Shown here one piece after another: positions 1 through 5,207 of a stretch of 7,931 bases of DNA. The stretch comes from Spirochaetaceae bacterium (lineage in GTDB: Bacteria > Spirochaetota > Spirochaetia > SZUA-6 > Fen-1364), in NCBI GenBank assembly GCA_003141795.1, contig PLNO01000117.1, forward strand, positions 1 through 7,931. The letters are read 5' to 3'. Below the pieces are notes generated by a model. The model worked only from the letters and a program-made list of their open reading frames with translations. It made no database searches and was not told the DNA's origin. A program made the position numbers and the translations under genes. Within the stretch, counting starts at the first letter, position 1, and every line of letters begins with the position of its first letter.

Positions 1-2
1 TC

Positions 3-458
3 GACCCGGACGACGGGGGTTTCTTCAATCCGCCGAACATGGAGGAGGCGATCATCGGTTTCTGCCGCCGCACGGGGCAGGAGCCGCCAGCGGACCGGGG
101 CACGATGCTGCGCTCCGTCTACGAGAGCCTCGCGCTGAAGTACAGGACCGTTGCCGAACAGATAGCGGCGGTGAGCGGCACGCCCAACAGGGTGATTCAC
201 ATCGTCGGGGGAGGCTCGCGGAACGTCTTCCTGAACCAGCTCACCGCCAATGCGTGCGGCCTGAAGGTGATCGCCGGCCCCGAAGAGGCCACCGCGGTGG
301 GCAACGCCATGGCCCAGGCTCTGGCCCTCGGCGTGATCAGACGGATGTCCGACGCAAAGGCGATGATCCGCGATGCCTTCCCGATCCGCGAGTTCACTCC
401 GCGTGACTCCGAAACGTGGGAGCGCGCCTTCCTGAAGTATCGATCCATCGTGAAGTAG
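3..458 (+). CDS. rhaB: Rhamnulokinase, C-terminal part (5' end outside window)
   Basis: Last 151 codons of a sugar kinase of the FGGY family; the reading frame is already open at base 3, so the N-terminal domain lies upstream of the window. Rhamnulokinase phosphorylates L-rhamnulose with ATP in the cytoplasm during rhamnose catabolism. Seen in the sequence: an Asp-Pro-Asp-Asp...Phe-Asn-Pro-Pro-Asn-Met stretch at the very start, typical of rhamnulokinases before the second domain, then the FGGY_C signature: His-Ile-Val-Gly-Gly-Gly-Ser-Arg-Asn with Leu-Asn-Gln-Leu-Thr-Ala downstream, and Ala-Gly-Pro-Glu-Glu-Ala-Thr-Ala-Val-Gly-Asn, which belong to the nucleotide-binding C-terminal domain. The gene ends with TAG and converges on the Hsp20 gene. 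Another FGGY kinase (for example fuculokinase) is possible, but the motif spacing and wording fit RhaB best. The N-terminal sugar-binding residues cannot be checked here. Confidence 0.85.
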   Translation, partial: DPDDGGFFNPPNMEEAIIGFCRRTGQEPPADRGTMLRSVYESLALKYRTVAEQIAAVSGTPNRVIHIVGGGSRNVFLNQLTANACGLKVIAGPEEATAVGNAMAQALALGVIRRMSDAKAMIRDAFPIREFTPRDSETWERAFLKYRSIVK

Positions 459-462
459 CCGC

Positions 463-490
463 AAAAAAGGAGGGGCCCAACGGGCCCCTC
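463..490 (-). terminator. Intrinsic terminator of the Hsp20 gene
   Basis: A perfect 9-bp GC-rich stem (470-478 pairing with 482-490, arm GAGGGGCCC) closes a 3-nt loop. Read on the minus strand, the stem is followed by one C and six Ts (complement of the A-run 463-468). That is a classic rho-independent terminator for the leftward Hsp20 transcript, about 43 nt after its stop codon. On the plus strand no T-run follows the stem, so it would stop rhaB transcripts only weakly, if at all. Confidence 0.85.
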
Positions 491-532
491 GGCACTCGAA
501 ACACGGAAGGAGGAGGAGGATCGTACTTTCTT

Positions 533-958
533 TTAGCTCGCCTTGATCTCGATGGTCTTGGGCTTGGCCGCCGGCACCTTGGGGAAGTTCAGGTGCAGGA
601 CGCCGTTCTTGAACTCCGCCGCGATCTTCTCCCGATCCACGCCTTCGGGCAGGACGAAGCTGCGGCTGAACTGGGACGACTTGCGCTCCCGCAGAACGTA
701 GCCGTTCTTCTTCTCTTCCTTTTTCTCTTCCTTTGCGGAGGAGATCGTGAGCAGGTTGTTGTCCAGCTTCACGACGACGTCCTTTTCAGTGAGTCCGGGG
801 ATCTCCACCTCCATGAGGTATTCGGAGTCCGTTTCCCGAACGTCCACCGGCGGGACCGAGGTCTGACCGAACGTGGGGCCAGCGAAGAAATCGTCGAACC
901 ATGTGGACGCGTTGTCCAGAAGGTCCAGGGTCGTGGGATTGTACCGTATAAGGTTCAT
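533..958 (-). CDS. hsp20: Small heat-shock protein, Hsp20/alpha-crystallin family
   Basis: A 141-residue ATP-independent holdase chaperone that binds unfolding cytoplasmic proteins and keeps them refoldable. The layout is typical: a short hydrophobic N-terminal arm (residues 1-35, with Trp20, Phe21, Phe24, Phe25), an alpha-crystallin domain (about 36-127) opening with Pro-Pro-Val-Asp-Val and containing Glu-Ile-Pro-Gly-Leu near 52-56, the family signature Asn-Gly-Val-Leu-His-Leu near 118-123, and a C-terminal Ile-Glu-Ile (136-138) of the I-X-I type that docks into neighbouring subunits. A Lys/Glu-rich stretch (76-85) lies in the loop region before Gly-Tyr-Val-Leu-Arg-Glu-Arg. The start was chosen because a perfect AGGAGGT sits 5 nt upstream of this ATG. 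An in-frame ATG ten codons earlier has no ribosome binding site and lies at about the predicted transcript start. The gene is monocistronic, with a terminator downstream and a sigma-54 type promoter upstream. Confidence 0.95.
   Translation of the reverse strand: MNLIRYNPTTLDLLDNASTWFDDFFAGPTFGQTSVPPVDVRETDSEYLMEVEIPGLTEKDVVVKLDNNLLTISSAKEEKKEEKKNGYVLRERKSSQFSRSFVLPEGVDREKIAAEFKNGVLHLNFPKVPAAKPKTIEIKAS
711..734 (-). repeat. Two tandem copies of a 12-bp unit inside the Hsp20 gene
   Basis: On the plus strand TTCTCTTCCTTT occurs twice, perfectly and back to back. On the coding strand each copy encodes Lys-Glu-Glu-Lys in frame, giving the charged residues of the Hsp20 loop (around residues 77-84). 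The identity at the DNA level, including codon choice, points to a recent in-frame duplication by slippage. A change in copy number would lengthen or shorten the loop by four residues without a frameshift. Confidence 0.85.
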
Positions 959-963
959 AGCGT

Positions 964-970
964 ACCTCCT
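964..970 (-). promoter_or_regulatory. Shine-Dalgarno site that fixes the Hsp20 start
   Basis: On the minus strand AGGAGGT lies 5 nt before the ATG at 958-956. No comparable sequence precedes the alternative ATG at 988-986, so this site decides the start codon in favour of the 141-residue protein. Confidence 0.85.
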
Positions 971-1000
971 ATTGGTTTGCTCATTCACGACTGTATATAA

Positions 1001-1016
1001 GCATACGCCGTGCCAA
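1001..1016 (-). promoter_or_regulatory. Sigma-54 (-24/-12) promoter for the Hsp20 gene
   Basis: The minus strand reads TTGGCACGGCGTATGC followed by T. It matches the sigma-54 consensus TGGCACGrNNNTTGCW at every fixed position except one (A instead of the first T of TTGC). The essential GG (1014-1013) and GC (1002-1001) are exactly 10 nt apart, as RpoN requires. Transcription should start about 12 nt downstream of the GC, near 989, giving a roughly 31-nt leader that contains the AGGAGGT site. Family knowledge: sigma-54 promoters stay silent until an AAA+ enhancer-binding activator hydrolyses ATP. A sigma-70 type TATAAT on the same strand (1045-1040) has no good -35 partner. Confidence 0.7.
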
Positions 1017-1051
1017 CTCTGAAAAAAGTATCTTAACTCATTATATTAAAA

Positions 1052-1064
1052 CAAATTAATGATA
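1052..1064 (-). promoter_or_regulatory. IHF-like DNA-bending site between palindrome and promoter
   Basis: The minus strand reads TATCATTAATTTG, one mismatch from the IHF consensus WATCAANNNNTTR, inside a very AT-rich stretch. It lies between the 1103-1121 palindrome and the -24/-12 promoter, where a bend would bring an enhancer-bound activator to sigma-54 polymerase. In AT-rich DNA a one-mismatch hit is easily due to chance, so this is only a candidate. Confidence 0.3.
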
Positions 1065-1102
1065 AACACGCTAATTTGGCGAAACGTGCCTCAGTCTGCA
1101 AT

Positions 1103-1121
1103 ATGGTTCATTATGAACCAT
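1103..1121. promoter_or_regulatory. Perfect palindrome, candidate enhancer or operator
   Basis: ATGGTTCA, a 3-nt centre TTA, then TGAACCAT: both 8-bp arms pair without mismatch. The site lies in the divergent intergenic region, about 115-132 bp upstream of the predicted Hsp20 transcript start and about 40 bp upstream of the nudC -35 box. Its size and symmetry fit a dimeric DNA-binding protein rather than a terminator, since it has no T-run and modest GC. Given the sigma-54 promoter, an upstream activating sequence for an enhancer-binding protein is the favoured reading. An operator acting on nudC is the alternative. I do not recognise the motif as the site of a named regulator. Confidence 0.5.
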
Positions 1122-1162
1122 TGTCGAAAATAAGGACTCAGGAAGATTCTTTTTGACTCAGT

Positions 1163-1190
1163 TTGACAACATTCGATCCTCTGGTAGGAT
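1163..1190 (+). promoter_or_regulatory. Sigma-70 type promoter for nudC-tag
   Basis: A perfect -35 box TTGACA (1163-1168) is separated by 16 bp from the -10 box TAGGAT (1185-1190). The expected start of transcription, 6-8 nt after the -10 box, falls on or next to the GTG start codon at 1197, so the mRNA would be leaderless. The AGGA inside the -10 box could instead act as a weak ribosome binding site (7 nt before GTG) if an upstream promoter also exists. Confidence 0.55.
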
Positions 1191-1196
1191 CAGCCC

Positions 1197-2036
1197 GTGA
1201 GCTTGCCTGCATTCGATGCATTCATACCCGGCAACAACGAGCCGGACGGCGCGGCTGCGCATACGCTGTGGTTCGTCATCCGGGACGCGGATCTGCTCGT
1301 GCGGAGCGGCGAGGATGCGATCAGCATCCCCGATCAGCTCGACATCGCGCCCCTGGGTATTCCCCACGGAGCGCCCCACTACCTGGGATCTCTCGACGGG
1401 GCGCGCTGCAGGGCGGTATCCGTCCCCGCGGAAACCGCGCCGCCACAGGGCTGGATCTTCGCACCGATCCGCTCCCGGTTCGGCATGATGTCCGACAGCT
1501 TCTTCTCCGTCGTTGCCCGCGCGCTCGAGATCATCGCATGGGACGGCGACAGCCGGTTCTGCGGACGCTGCGGCTCTCCCACCGCCCCCAGGAGCGACGA
1601 GCGCGCACGCGAGTGCCCCTCGTGCGGCCATCTGGACTATCCGCGGATCTCCCCCGCGGTGATCATGGCGGTGGTTCGCGACGACACGCTGCTGCTCGCC
1701 CGTTCGCGCCGTTCCCCGACCGGCTTCTACAGCGTTCTTGCCGGTTTCGTCGAGCCGGGGGAGACGCTGGAGGAGTGCGTCGCCCGTGAGGTCATGGAGG
1801 AAACGGCCCTCTCCGTGAAGAACGTGCGCTACTTCAGGAGCCAGCCCTGGCCCTTTCCCCACTCCCTGATGGTCGCCTTCACGGCGGAGTACGCCTCAGG
1901 GGAGATCAGGGTCGATCCCTCGGAGATCCTGGAGGCGGGTTGGTACAGGGCCGGGTCGCTCCCCAACATCCCCGGGCCCATCACTGTTGCTCGCAAGCTC
2001 ATCGACTGGTTCGTGGGCACGCAGACGGAGTCATGA
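1197..2036 (+). CDS. nudC: NAD+/NADH diphosphatase NudC (RNA deNADding Nudix hydrolase)
   Basis: A 279-residue cytoplasmic Nudix hydrolase that splits NAD(H) into NMN(H) and AMP and, in characterised homologues, removes NAD caps from RNA 5' ends. All NudC hallmarks are visible. An N-terminal substrate-domain region (about 1-115) comes first. A zinc ribbon follows with Cys122, Cys125, Cys140 and Cys143. The Nudix box spans Gly183 to Leu205 (Gly-X5-Glu189, then Arg197-Glu198, Glu201-Glu202). The subfamily motif Ser-Gln-Pro-Trp-Pro-Phe-Pro-His-Ser is at 215-223. One oddity is that the Gly of the box's Glu-Glu-X-Gly end is Ala204. The GTG at 1197 was chosen because it begins just after the promoter and gives an N-terminus of normal length; E. 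coli NudC has 257 residues. The gene is followed 1 nt later by tag and is probably cotranscribed with it. Confidence 0.93.
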   Translation: MSLPAFDAFIPGNNEPDGAAAHTLWFVIRDADLLVRSGEDAISIPDQLDIAPLGIPHGAPHYLGSLDGARCRAVSVPAETAPPQGWIFAPIRSRFGMMSDSFFSVVARALEIIAWDGDSRFCGRCGSPTAPRSDERARECPSCGHLDYPRISPAVIMAVVRDDTLLLARSRRSPTGFYSVLAGFVEPGETLEECVAREVMEETALSVKNVRYFRSQPWPFPHSLMVAFTAEYASGEIRVDPSEILEAGWYRAGSLPNIPGPITVARKLIDWFVGTQTES

Positions 2037-2037
2037 C

Positions 2038-2625
2038 GTGAGGCTTCCGAAGAAACGGGACCGCTGCCCCTGGGGCGAGGCGAACGAATGGTACGTCCCC
2101 TACCATGACACGGAGTGGGGCGCGCCGGTGCACGACGACCTGCGCCATTTCGAGTTCCTCGTCCTGGAGGCCGCCCAGGCGGGGCTGAACTGGCTGTCGA
2201 TACTGAAGAAGCGGGACGGCTACCGCGCGGCGTATCGGGGCTTCGACCCCGCGCGGGTGGCGCGGTTCGGGGCGCGTGACGTCGAACGGCTGCTCGGCGA
2301 TGCAGGGATCGTGCGCAACCGGCTGAAGGTCGCCTCCTCGATCAACAACGCGAAACGCTTCCTCGAGCTGCAGAAGGAGTTCGGCAGCTTCGACGCATGG
2401 CTGTGGAAGTGGACGGGGGGAAAGCCCCTGGTGAACCGCTGGGAGAAGCAGACCGACGTTCCCCCGCGCACCGAGCTCTCCGATGCCGTCTCGAAGGACT
2501 TGAAGGTCCGTGGCTTCACGTTCGTCGGCTCGACGATCATCTATTCCCACCTCCAGGCCGTGGGAGTTGTGAACGACCACCTCGTGAGCTGCTTCCGATG
2601 GAAGCAGGTGCAGGGACGGAAATGA
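2038..2625 (+). CDS. tag: DNA-3-methyladenine glycosylase I
   Basis: A 195-residue monofunctional base-excision-repair enzyme (helix-hairpin-helix superfamily) that removes 3-methyladenine from alkylated DNA. The Tag zinc-binding set is intact: Cys10 and His23 near the N-terminus with His181 and Cys185 (His-X3-Cys) near the C-terminus. Also conserved are Cys-Pro-Trp-Gly (10-13), Tyr-His-Asp-Thr-Glu-Trp-Gly (22-28), Glu44 and Trp52 of the base-binding pocket (Leu-Glu-Ala-Ala-Gln-Ala-Gly-Leu-Asn-Trp), and Arg-Gly-Phe-Thr-Phe-Val-Gly-Ser-Thr (158-166). E. coli Tag has 187 residues, so the length is normal. The GTG start at 2038 lies 1 nt after the nudC stop, with a GGAG 7 nt upstream inside the end of nudC. 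Longer forms starting within nudC add residues unlike the family. Pairing with nudC suggests a small nucleotide/nucleic-acid maintenance operon. Confidence 0.95.
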   Translation: MRLPKKRDRCPWGEANEWYVPYHDTEWGAPVHDDLRHFEFLVLEAAQAGLNWLSILKKRDGYRAAYRGFDPARVARFGARDVERLLGDAGIVRNRLKVASSINNAKRFLELQKEFGSFDAWLWKWTGGKPLVNRWEKQTDVPPRTELSDAVSKDLKVRGFTFVGSTIIYSHLQAVGVVNDHLVSCFRWKQVQGRK

Positions 2626-2640
2626 GCGGGAAGGACCAGA

Positions 2641-2660
2641 CCCCGGGCCGCATCCCGGGG
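2641..2660 (+). terminator. GC-rich hairpin after tag, possible weak terminator
   Basis: CCCCGGG (2641-2647) pairs perfectly with CCCGGGG (2654-2660) around a 6-nt loop, starting 15 nt after the tag stop codon. No T-run follows, only a short TTT about 15 nt later, so it is not a standard intrinsic terminator. It could protect the 3' end or assist Rho-dependent termination between the nudC-tag unit and phoB. Confidence 0.35.
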
Positions 2661-2701
2661 GTGTCGCGCGTCATTTGAGCTGCGCCGCGCCGCTCAGTGT
2701 G

Positions 2702-2730
2702 TTGCAACCTGCAATCCTTTCCGCTACATT
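2702..2730 (+). promoter_or_regulatory. Candidate sigma-70 type promoter for phoB-phoR
   Basis: TTGCAA (2702-2707, four of six consensus bases) and TACATT (2725-2730, four of six) are separated by the ideal 17 bp. The -10 box ends 8 nt before the phoB ATG, so the transcript would start at or next to the start codon. No Pho box is evident upstream, so autoregulation cannot be read from the sequence. Confidence 0.4.
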
Positions 2731-2738
2731 CGGGGTGC

Positions 2739-3446
2739 ATGAACGAACTGATCACGATCGTCGAGGACGAAGATGACATCCGGGCGCTGGTCTCCGCGGG
2801 CTTGAAGAACGAGCGCTTCCGGATCCACGAGTTCGCCGACGGGAAGGGTTTTCTCACCTCCCTGCGCTCGGAGAAGCCCGACCTCGTGATCCTCGACGTG
2901 ATGCTGCCCGACACTGACGGGTTCACGATCTGCCGGTCCATGAGGGCGGACCGCGACCTCGCCGCGATCCCCGTGATCATCCTCACCGCCCGGGCTGAGG
3001 AGGCGGACCGCGTGCTGGGCCTCGAGCTCGGCGCCGACGACTACGTCGTGAAGCCCTTCTCCCCCAAGGAGCTTGCCGCGCGCGTGAAAGCCGTGTTGCG
3101 CAGGACCTCTCCCGAAACGGGACGCTCCCGCATCGAGGTCGGCGACGGCCTGCTCATCGACGCCGACACCCTGGAGGCGTTCGTCGACGGTGCGCACGTG
3201 GAGCTCACGCAGGCGGAGTTCCGCATCCTGCGCCTGCTCGCCTCCCGTGTGGGGTGGGTCTTCTCCCGGGAGAAGATCCTCGACCATCTCTGGGGGGACG
3301 AGAAGAACGTCACCGACAGATCGGTGGACGTGCACGTGAAGCACCTGCGGGACAAGCTCGGTGAGGCCGGACGCATGATCGTGAACGTGCGCGGGGTCGG
3401 CTACAAGCTCGTCGACGCTCACGAGCGGTCGCGGGAGGGACGGTGA
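2739..3446 (+). CDS. phoB: Phosphate-regulon response regulator, OmpR/PhoB family
   Basis: A 235-residue two-component response regulator, predicted to activate phosphate-starvation genes as a phosphorylated dimer. The receiver domain (about 3-121) shows the acidic pocket Glu9-Asp10, phospho-acceptor Asp53 (Leu-Asp-Val-Met-Leu-Pro), Thr83 (Leu-Thr-Ala-Arg) and Lys105 (Lys-Pro-Phe-Ser-Pro-Lys-Glu-Leu), the last stretch being very PhoB-like. The winged-helix output domain (about 133-226) contains Leu-Thr-Gln-Ala-Glu-Phe, the recognition-helix region Asp-Arg-Ser-Val-Asp-Val-His-Val, and Val-Arg-Gly-Val-Gly-Tyr. The ATG at 2739 starts the protein exactly at the first receiver beta-strand; extending it 14 codons upstream adds unrelated residues. 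Only a weak GGGG precedes this start. It overlaps the kinase gene by 4 nt, and the pst genes follow, supporting PhoB rather than another OmpR-family regulator. Confidence 0.9.
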   Translation: MNELITIVEDEDDIRALVSAGLKNERFRIHEFADGKGFLTSLRSEKPDLVILDVMLPDTDGFTICRSMRADRDLAAIPVIILTARAEEADRVLGLELGADDYVVKPFSPKELAARVKAVLRRTSPETGRSRIEVGDGLLIDADTLEAFVDGAHVELTQAEFRILRLLASRVGWVFSREKILDHLWGDEKNVTDRSVDVHVKHLRDKLGEAGRMIVNVRGVGYKLVDAHERSREGR

Positions 3447-5200
3447 AGCGCCGGATCTTCACGCGCGTCTTTCTCGGATACGCGATCGTGAGCTTTCTCG
3501 CCGTGCTCGTTTTCGCCTTCTACACGCTGCGCCTGGCCCGTGACATCTCCTTCGACACGCTGACCCGCGGCCTTGAGAGCGCCGCCCTCACGGCCAAGGT
3601 CCCCATAACGCCGCTTCTCCCGCGGGGACGGAGCTCGGAGCTCGACGCGCTCGTTGCCGGGATCGGCAGGGAGGGCAGGGTCCGGGTCACCGTCATCGAC
3701 AGGAAGGGGGTCGTGCTCGCCGACTCGCAGGACGACCCTGCCGGGATGGAAAACCACAGCGAGCGCCCCGAGGTGGCCGTCGCCCTCCGGGGGGCCACCG
3801 GGATGTCGTCGCGCTTCAGCGGTACCGTGCGGCGCTGGATGATCTACGTGGCGGTGCCCGTGCTCGCTTCCGACGGCGCCGTGGCGGGGGTCGTCCGCGC
3901 ATCCACCTATGCGGAGGAGCTTTCGGCCGTGACGATGCGGGAGCGCACGGGCCTCGCCCTTTTCGCCTCCATCCTGTTCGTCGTCTGCCTGCTCTCCGCG
4001 TTCGGCTTCTCCCGCACCATCACCGCGCCGCTACGGGACCTCGCCGGGGTGGTGGGCAGGTTCGCGGCGGGCGATTTCGGCGCCCGGCTGCACCTGCGCC
4101 GCCGCGACGAGATCAGGGTGCTCGCCGACAGCTTCAATTCCATGGGCGAGCACGTGCAGTCGCTTTTCCTCGAGCGGGCGCAGAGGGCGCAGGAGCTCGA
4201 CGGGATCTTCTCCTCCGTCCAGCAGGGGATCCTTGTGCTTGACAGCGCGGGGAAGATCGTGAGGAGCAACAGGGGCTTCGAGGAGCTGGCGCAGAACCAT
4301 CCGGTTGAGGGCAAAACGCTCTGGGAGGTCGTGCGGGCGCCGCAGCTCACGGAGCTCGTGCAGCGGGCGCGGGTCACCGGAGCCCGCCAGTCGGATGAGG
4401 TGGCGATCGGGGAGAAGACCATCCTCTGCACCGTCGAGCGCATGGAGGGCAGGGAGGAGCTCATCGTCGTATTGAACGACACGAGCGACGTGCGCCGTCT
4501 GGAGGCGGTGAAGCGCGACTTCGTCGTGAACGCCTCCCACGAGCTGCGCACACCGCTCACCGCCATCATCGGCTCCCTGGAGATGATCGAAGGGATGCAG
4601 CTCGGCGAGGCTGACCGGTGGGTGGACGCCATCCGCCGCAACTCCGAGCGGATGAGCGCGATCGTCCAGGACCTGCTCCTCCTGTCGGGCCTGGAGGCGC
4701 GCGGTGCGGAGCCGTCGGCCGAGCAGGTGGATCTGAAGCGGCTCGCCGGGGACGTGACCGGGATGTTCGCCCACCGTGCGGAAACGCAGGGGATAGGCCT
4801 CACCCTCACGGTTTCCGAAGATCTTCCCTCCCTTACCGCTGACGCGTTCCTCCTGGAGGAGATGCTCGTCAACCTCATCGACAATGCGCTGAAGTACACC
4901 GAAAAGGGTGGCGTCACCGTGACCATCGCGCCTGACGGCGCGCACGGCGTGCGCATCGAGGTCGCCGACTCGGGGATAGGCATCCCTGAGGACAGCGTCC
5001 CCCGCATCTTCGAGCGCTTCTACGTCGTAGATAAATCGCGATCGCGCAAGCTGGGCGGTACCGGCCTTGGGCTCTCCATCGTCAAGCACATCGTTTCAAG
5101 CCATGCCGGTACCATCAACGTGTACAGCGTCCTGGGAAAGGGCACGCGCTTCGAGATCATCCTCCCCCTGGACTTCCGTCCCCGCCCCTCCGGAAATTAA
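3443..5200 (+). CDS. phoR: Phosphate-regulon sensor histidine kinase, PhoR-like
   Basis: A 585-residue inner-membrane histidine kinase, the predicted partner of the preceding regulator. Domains in order: TM1 (about 9-30); an extracytoplasmic PAS/Cache-like sensor (about 31-167) with Val-Thr-Val-Ile-Asp-Arg-Lys-Gly-Val-Val-Leu-Ala-Asp-Ser and a Glu-Asn-His-Ser-Glu-Arg-Pro-Glu motif; TM2 (about 169-189); HAMP (about 190-243, with the conserved Pro196); a cytoplasmic PAS domain (about 250-350); HisKA with phospho-acceptor His366 in Asn-Ala-Ser-His-Glu-Leu-Arg-Thr-Pro; and HATPase_c with N box Asn477/Asn481, Asp509-Ser-Gly-Ile-Gly-Ile and Gly538-Gly-Thr-Gly-Leu-Gly-Leu. All catalytic boxes are intact. 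The GTG start overlaps the phoB stop (GTGA) with GGGAGGG just upstream, so translation is probably coupled. The large outer sensor resembles Bacillus-type PhoR/WalK kinases rather than E. coli PhoR, which lacks it. Confidence 0.9.
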   Translation: MKRRIFTRVFLGYAIVSFLAVLVFAFYTLRLARDISFDTLTRGLESAALTAKVPITPLLPRGRSSELDALVAGIGREGRVRVTVIDRKGVVLADSQDDPAGMENHSERPEVAVALRGATGMSSRFSGTVRRWMIYVAVPVLASDGAVAGVVRASTYAEELSAVTMRERTGLALFASILFVVCLLSAFGFSRTITAPLRDLAGVVGRFAAGDFGARLHLRRRDEIRVLADSFNSMGEHVQSLFLERAQRAQELDGIFSSVQQGILVLDSAGKIVRSNRGFEELAQNHPVEGKTLWEVVRAPQLTELVQRARVTGARQSDEVAIGEKTILCTVERMEGREELIVVLNDTSDVRRLEAVKRDFVVNASHELRTPLTAIIGSLEMIEGMQLGEADRWVDAIRRNSERMSAIVQDLLLLSGLEARGAEPSAEQVDLKRLAGDVTGMFAHRAETQGIGLTLTVSEDLPSLTADAFLLEEMLVNLIDNALKYTEKGGVTVTIAPDGAHGVRIEVADSGIGIPEDSVPRIFERFYVVDKSRSRKLGGTGLGLSIVKHIVSSHAGTINVYSVLGKGTRFEIILPLDFRPRPSGN

Positions 5201-5207
5201 CGGAAAA

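Noticed and set aside
505..521. Purine-rich GGA repeats on the plus strand between the terminator and Hsp20
   Set aside because: They look like a ribosome site, but no start codon opens a credible gene after them; they belong to the Hsp20 3' untranslated region.
956..988. Longer Hsp20 start at the ATG 988-986
   Set aside because: It has no ribosome site and lies at the predicted transcript start; AGGAGGT points to the ATG at 958.
416..1000. Plus-strand open frame of 194 codons across the Hsp20 gene
   Set aside because: It is the complement of Hsp20, spans the terminator hairpin, and its translation has no family resemblance.
1040..1045. TATAAT on the minus strand as the main Hsp20 promoter
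   Set aside because: The region is AT-rich and no reasonable -35 box lies 16-18 bp upstream; the -24/-12 element is far more specific. A secondary role is not excluded.
1135..1161. GACTCAG repeated at 1135-1141 and 1155-1161
   Set aside because: A 7-bp direct repeat 20 bp apart just upstream of the nudC -35 box; too short to separate from chance without comparative data.
1158..1862. Minus-strand open frame of 234 codons opposite nudC
   Set aside because: It would start within well-conserved nudC codons; the composition is typical of an antisense shadow and no promoter or ribosome site is visible.
1987..2037. Longer tag start (TTG at 1987) inside nudC
   Set aside because: The extra 17 residues do not resemble Tag proteins, while GTG 2038 has GGAG at a 7-nt distance.
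2033..2041. ATG-ACG-TGA mini-frame at the nudC/tag junction
   Set aside because: A two-codon frame formed by chance from the overlap of the nudC stop and the tag GTG; no evidence of function.
4031..5089. Long antisense open frame (352 codons) opposite phoR, and similar minus-strand frames at 3907-5007 and 5096-6235
   Set aside because: They lie antisense to clearly recognisable genes in GC-rich DNA where stop codons are rare. The translations are low-complexity (His, Arg, Asp and Glu rich) with no recognisable domain and no ribosome site.
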